A DNA stretch of 64,000 nt, taken from contig JAKTNV010000005.1 of the NCBI GenBank assembly GCA_022747635.1, positions 90,235,469 to 90,299,468 of the forward strand, given 5' to 3'. Of the stretch, positions 59,501-64,000 are shown piece by piece (position 1 is the stretch's first letter; the number at the start of each line of letters is the position of its first letter). Below the pieces are notes generated by a model. That model was not told the DNA's origin. It made no database searches and saw only the letters and a program-made list of their open reading frames with translations. A program made the position numbers and the translations under genes. Source of the DNA: Hetaerina americana. Lineage: Eukaryota > Arthropoda > Insecta > Odonata > Calopterygidae.

Positions 59501-61669
59501 AGGAATATAGAACACAACCAGGAGGTATTTGCCTGTTTCGTAGATTTTGAAAAGGCATTTGATCGAGTGAATTGGGAAAACTAATTAATATATCGCAGAA
59601 AATAGGAATAGATTGGAGGGATAAGAGCTAAATCCGAAACCTGTGCATGTCTCGGACTGCTCAGGTGCGAGTGGGGGACTGTGAATGCAGATCAGGACAG
59701 TGTTAGGAAGAGGTGTAAGGCAGGGTTGCCCACTATCACCATCGCTGCTCAACGTACATGTGGAGGAAATGATTAAAGAGGCATGGGAAGAACTGGACGT
59801 AGGAATGAAAGTGGGCAGGGAATTCGTAAAATCAGTTAGGTTTGCTAATGAACAACATTTATTTTATCTGTCAGCCAAGAGTTACAAACATTCCTCAGTA
59901 AATTGGAAAGTCAGTGCAATGATTATGGGATGAGAATAAATGTTAAAAAAACAAAGGTTATGTGATTTTCAAGAGAAGAAAGGCTAATTTAAATATTAAA
60001 AATAGAATTTTATAAACTAGAGCAGGTAAAACGGCTTACTTATCTTGGGAGTGTTCTAGACTAAAATGGTCAAAATATTAAAAGCATTAGGAGAAGAATT
60101 GCATTAGGCAACGTGAAGTTTTCACAAGGGAATTGATTATAGGTACGTTGAGTAAGGTTGTTCAGAAAAGGCTTATCAAAACTTTGATATGGAATGTAGT
60201 TATGTACAGCATGGAAACGTGGTCTCTGAAGCAGTATGATAGACATAGATAGGAGGCCTTTGAAACGTGGGTGAGGAGAAGGATGGGGGAGGTGAAATGG
60301 ACAGACCGCAAAACGAATGAGGAAGTGCTAGGTATGGTGGGGGCAGAGAGATGATTACTTGGAGAAATCCAAAGGAGGCAGAAAAATGAATGCGGAACAT
60401 ATTGATCGGCAGTGGGCATTGAGGACTGTAATAGAGGGGAGAATGTTAGGCAAACAAGGAAAGGGCAGGAATAGGATGGATGAAGTAAGTAAATGGAGAT
60501 GTAGAGGGACTTACTGTAGTGCTCGATTTCAGGTTTTGTTTGGTTTGGAGTGAGAAGAATGATATTTTGTATAATTTTTTCTGCTGTGTCCATCTACCTT
60601 AACTGATCAATAATATTAATAATCTGCAATTCACCAATCAGATAGTTCTTTGTTCTTGTAAATCTATAATTACACCCTTATAGAAATGGCTAAAAAACGG
60701 AAAAATTGTATTTTCCATTGCTATAAAAACTCAAGTTGATCACATGGAATGGAAAAGGAGAGTTCCCGTGTATATTCTTTTATATCATGACCAAATTCGC
60801 TGTGTATTTCAGTTATTTGTATTTTTCAGTTATCCATGCATCATCCTGCATCCATTGGTGTGGATAATGGAAACTTAAATGTATTTGTCTCAAAAATGTG
60901 TGTGTAAAGTATTTGAAAGTGAAATTCAATTAATTATATGATTTACAATTGAATAAAGGAAGGAAAGAAACATTTGGAATGTGTTTATCGTGGCCTTCAG
61001 TTGTGCTTCATTAGGAGTACAAGGAATGTATTGCTGTACATTCTGTTTTTAATCAGAACTTACCTTAAACGGTAGACTGACTAATAATAATGTGATTTAT
61101 GCTTAACTTATTCAAATTTTTGGGATATCTTGGTAGAATTTAATTAGGGCTCTGTATTTTTGTACTTAGCTCACTGAGGTAAACTGAATATGGCCTCAAG
61201 AAGACCAGAAGTGTGCAAGTAAATGGATAAAAATCCTTACATAGCCTTATTCATGCATTATGGTTACTGTATTCCCTCAACTACTCAAGCACTGAGCCAT
61301 GTAATCTGTCACATGTGACTCAACTTTCATCGTGTTGCCTGCCTAATTGTCATTTCCGTTTCAATTAATCTATTTTTTTTTAAATTTCAGATCGTTTGTG
61401 AGCAGTGTGATGTCTATGCATCAGCATGTGCTGTTGCGAGGGCATATCCCTGTTTCTCGCGAAAGACTTCACCCCCAAAGAATCAGCCGGTTGAGGTCAC
61501 CTTGGAATATTTGATTGTCAATCAGAATGCACATGAGAAGCAGACGCCCTTTGTCACTTTGAGCCAGGGGGAGGTAAAGGCTTTGGAGTCATCCATCAAC
61601 GCAATAAGGATGGCTGCTCGAATCGTTGATACGCCCTGCTCGGAAATGAATGTGGATCATTTTCTTAAG
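56529..61669 (+). CDS. NPEPL1-like M17 aminopeptidase (5' part, catalytic domain outside window)
   Basis: Three in-phase exons: 56529-56711 (61 codons), 56802-56984 (61) and 61391-61669 (93), all with GT-AG junctions. Collinear with human NPEPL1: MIIGQLKNLKRLSYNDVRHRL, NLHPSPTDTCSLYIHFATIA, SRHNTPSQAHSITKIVR, VCEQCDVYASACAVARAYP, VTLEYLIVNQ and, at the end, AARIVDTPCSEMNVDHFLK. These 215 residues are the N-terminal regulatory domain and the linker into the peptidase. The two-zinc catalytic half (GVGKA, and the NTDAEGR motif in relatives) should follow to the right of 64000 or in an exon I could not find. The family cleaves N-terminal amino acids in the cytosol. The start is the ATG at 56529; a second Met at residue 12 is possible. 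Confidence 0.94.
57905..58045 (-). CDS. Unrecognised 46-codon ORF inside NPEPL1 intron 2
   Basis: The minus strand reads MVMEDVAVRNYKGMKRFAGN, then MYRPESFYRPSLGFITRNED, then TGVLWV and a TGA. It looks protein-like and lies after an AG that could be a splice acceptor (TGAATTAACAG, just upstream of 58046). I do not recognise the family. It could be the last exon of a nested gene, a processed pseudogene fragment, or part of an unidentified transposon. Confidence 0.3.
   Translation of the reverse strand: MVMEDVAVRNYKGMKRFAGNMYRPESFYRPSLGFITRNEDTGVLWV
58280..58359. repeat. Two-copy tandem repeat, 40-bp period
   Basis: CCAGGTTATG(G/A)TTAAGTACATCAAAACC occurs at 58280 and again at 58320. The unit is duplicated once with a few differences. 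Confidence 0.85.
59060..60615 (+). pseudogene. LINE-A fragment in NPEPL1 intron 2
   Basis: The plus strand shows SLGPGILDNEIERALREM-like sequence at 59090, then RIINKRIESRANDYLGDDQF, FGFRKGRGTRDAIAVM, FACFVDFEKAFDRVNW (59530-59577), a GRGVRQGCPLSPSLLNVH block (59700-59760), a degraded FADD box (FANEQ, near 59850) and the C-terminal YSMETWSLKQ region at 60205. The 3' end reads TGTCCATCTACCTTAACTGA followed by an AT-rich ATTAAT run. Stops and frameshifts are frequent. It shares the intact VDFEKAFD block lost in the 36-kb copy. Confidence 0.85.
60644..60880. repeat. Unnamed interspersed repeat, copy 2 (NPEPL1 intron 2)
   Basis: Partner of 44110-44365, same orientation, about 237 bp. It begins with AGTTCTTTGTTCTTGTAAAT and ends near GGATAATGGAAACTTAA. 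It lacks the left arm of the hairpin found in the other copy. It begins about 30 bases after the LINE-A fragment. Confidence 0.65.
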
Positions 61670-61788
61670 GTATTCAACTCTTTTGGTCTTGTGTGTGCAT
61701 TGAAATTCTGCAGTCTTGGGCATTTCATTGGAAATATACTGTACCATTGTATAGTCTGTCCATCCGAAACCTACCTTAAGTGGTAGAA

Positions 61789-62233
61789 TATTATTATTAT
61801 TATTACTTTTTATTTGCCCAGAGATCACAAAACAATAATACCAGGTGGGTGGTGTATGTACATGATATAAGGCACGTCAATGAGGAGCAAAGACACAGGC
61901 TCAGTTAAGATACATAAAAGAAATGATGCTCATAGTTACATAAACGTTTGGTACAAACCCATGAACATTGGCTGTAACATGCACATGCAATATCAAATTC
62001 AGAAAAATCATTGATCACCAACATGAATCAGACCATGACCATTGCTAGAAACTAAAAGTATGAACTTACTGGTTGAGAATATTGTTGAGATATTCATCAA
62101 CCGAGTAGAACATATTGCGCTGTAGATATCTTTTTAATTTATGCCTGAATGCAGCAGTTCCCTTTGTATCCTTGATACTTTTGGGTAGTTTGTTATATAA
62201 TATGATGCCCATTTCCTTGGGTCCTAGTACGTA
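61789..62233 (-). pseudogene. Non-LTR retrotransposon 3' fragment in NPEPL1 intron 3
   Basis: The minus strand reads MGIILYNKLPKSIKDTKGTA, then FRHKLKRYLQRNMFYSVDEY, then LNNILNQ and a stop. These are the C-terminal residues of a LINE related to the one in Slu7 intron 6 ([23 protein letters not shown]). The 3' UTR shares a GACGTGCC(T/G)TATATC block and GGCAAATAAA with that element. It ends in an (AAT)n tail at 61789-61812. Everything upstream of the last ~60 codons is truncated. Confidence 0.82.
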
Positions 62234-64000
62234 TAGTAATAATAATACTTTTTATTTCTTTAATATGTGTTATTGTGTTTCATTTATTTATGTTGAAAAA
62301 CGTGTGTTGTGTTGATATACCAAACCACCATTTTACAATGGTTGGCCACTTATTGGTCTCTCCAATTTCACAACTGTTGAAATCACCACCTACCAAAGAA
62401 ATGGTTCAAAAAAGTATATTTTCTCTCTCCTATTCACGAGGAAATTTGGAATTTGTGCTCAATGGATGAGGTTTATTAAAAAGTAAATAAACAATTGTTG
62501 CTAGAAAAATCACTCAAATTAACCATTGAAGTGGCTTGGAAATTACTGAAGAAGATAAGAATACACCCAGACTTAAAACCACTTGAATCAAGATCATTGA
62601 AAGTTATAATCACCAATTTTTTTTTAATTTCAGTAAAAATAAATTTAAATATTCATTTTAAACTCTGACAAAGGTGCATGTGAATCGTGGCAGTGCCGTC
62701 CATACCGCAGTGTGATGGCAGTGAACAGAGCTCTTAGATATGTAATCATTATTGTGAAAACAAAAATTTTATGTCGAGTGTAACATAAAGAAAAGAGAGG
62801 TATAATTTTACCGAAGAAAACACAATATAGATGACTGGAAATATCAAATATGCTGCATTAATTTGATTTGATTGTGTTCGAAACAATTTAGCCGACACTT
62901 TTATCCAAAGTACAAAGCTTTCAGTTGTTTGCCCTGACTTTGATTTTTGTTAATGTATGGAGCTGATCTGGTGAATCCATCTGATTTAATATTAAATTAT
63001 GAAGAATACATTTTATTAATTTCCCATGTTTTTGTCAAGTCTCCACAGCAAATTTGATGGGTTGCTGTAGGATATGTCAAGCCACTGTTTGGGACTGAAT
63101 GTTTATTATTAAGTTTGTCTTGTTGGTGGATCTAGCAAAGCTGTTGATGCATTTGGCAATCCCAACAAATTGAGAAATTTTAGGAATCTTTGTATATATA
63201 TATATATATCTCATTAAGGGGATGGTTTCATATCATTTGATTACTTGCTGATATGAAGGTAACTCAAAGTCACTGTCATTTTGATTTCCCATTGAGAGAT
63301 GGTATCATTTTGTAGGTTTAAGGATTGCTTTTCCGATATGTTCACAAAGGATAAATGGTTAAATAAAGATTTCAATTTTAAATTGTAAACAATATTAGTA
63401 TTTTTTTAATTTTCGAGAGAGCCTGTTGTGCTGCAATCAGCATGTACAATTTATGGGAATGAGGCCATTACATATTTGAAAATCTTAATGTTGTTGGTTA
63501 GGGGCTGAGTTTCTAATCATGTCAGATTCATAAATAATTTCAGGGTTTTGACCAAGTCCTAAATATACCCTTTTTTTTAAGTTGGGCTTACCTGTATCTT
63601 TGTATTCAATGAATATGGCAATGTATGTCTTACCTGTTTGATGTTGATCGTATAAAATATGACAGAATGGCCCCAGAAGTTGGTGATGTGAAATGATCAT
63701 TATATACGTTGCCCTTTGAAAAATAATCTGGAATAGGTGTACAGAATAAGGTGGTTTAATTTTTAATGTATGAAATTTGAACATTAGTTAGTAAAATGAG
63801 AGAATAGAAATGATGTGTCATGAGTTAATTCTAACATTGATGAATAATTCACCTTGTGGGCAGGGAAGATATTGGTGTTAAATAATTACCATATTTGTCC
63901 AAGTTTAAGCTAATCTTAAAATTAAACAATATGCTGAACTAAGGTAATCCAACTTCCAGCAGCTATGGTATTATATTATATGATTTTAAAAAAACTCTCG
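62234..64000. other. NPEPL1 intron 3 or downstream sequence, no exon found
   Basis: AT-rich, with a short TA run at 63192-63210. I looked for the M17 catalytic motifs and found none, so the gene probably continues beyond the window. Confidence 0.45.

Overview
The window looks like nuclear DNA of an arthropod, most likely an insect. It is AT-rich, has short exons with GT-AG introns, and is crowded with mariner elements, non-LTR retrotransposons (LINEs), Penelope-like elements (PLEs), tRNA-derived SINEs and long (TA)n arrays. I cannot name the species. No operon, CRISPR or prokaryotic signal is present.

Three host genes can be supported. (1) A SPATA17-like gene on the minus strand with four recognisable exons (40697-40536, 31333-31166, 29631-29489, 29116-29005). 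It encodes three IQ (calmodulin-binding) motifs; the first coding exon and the 3' half were not found. (2) Slu7, the second-step splicing factor, complete on the plus strand in ten phase-compatible exons (41199-51926, 612 codons). (3) The 5' part of an NPEPL1-like M17 aminopeptidase on the plus strand (56529-61669, three exons, 215 codons); its catalytic domain lies beyond the window. SPATA17 and Slu7 are head to head about 0.5 kb apart. Slu7 and NPEPL1 are in tandem.

Region by region: 1-4.0 kb has no host gene but holds a PLE 3' end, a foldback tRNA-like repeat and a hairpin. 4.1-6.57 kb is a non-LTR element with an intact 719-aa reverse-transcriptase ORF. 7.6-11.6 kb holds a CpG-rich patch and minus-strand fragments of two related endonuclease-reverse transcriptase LINEs, called LINE-A and LINE-B here. 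12.4-19.4 kb holds a tRNA-Gln-like pseudogene, a dead mariner, a LINE-B copy split by a deleted mariner, and a PLE with an internal inversion. 21.4-23.7 kb is a decayed LINE-A. 25.9-32.8 kb has SINEs, a hairpin repeat, two mariners with terminal repeats and the downstream SPATA17 exons. 33.3-39.8 kb is a nested stack inside a 9.2-kb SPATA17 intron: LINE-A fragment, PLE, (TA)n, near full-length LINE-A, (TA)n. 41-64 kb carries Slu7 and NPEPL1, with smaller insertions in their introns.

The mobile elements interact in visible ways. Each of the three PLE copies ends directly at a (TA)n array. LINE-A 3' ends also abut TA or ATT arrays, and at 36.05-36.36 kb a PLE end and a LINE-A end meet on the same array. 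The most unusual observations are the PLE terminal hairpin with a hammerhead-like core, the PLE inversion that looks like twin priming, and an apparently unnamed repeat of about 240 bp found in introns of both Slu7 and NPEPL1. Everything is read by eye; no database search was possible.
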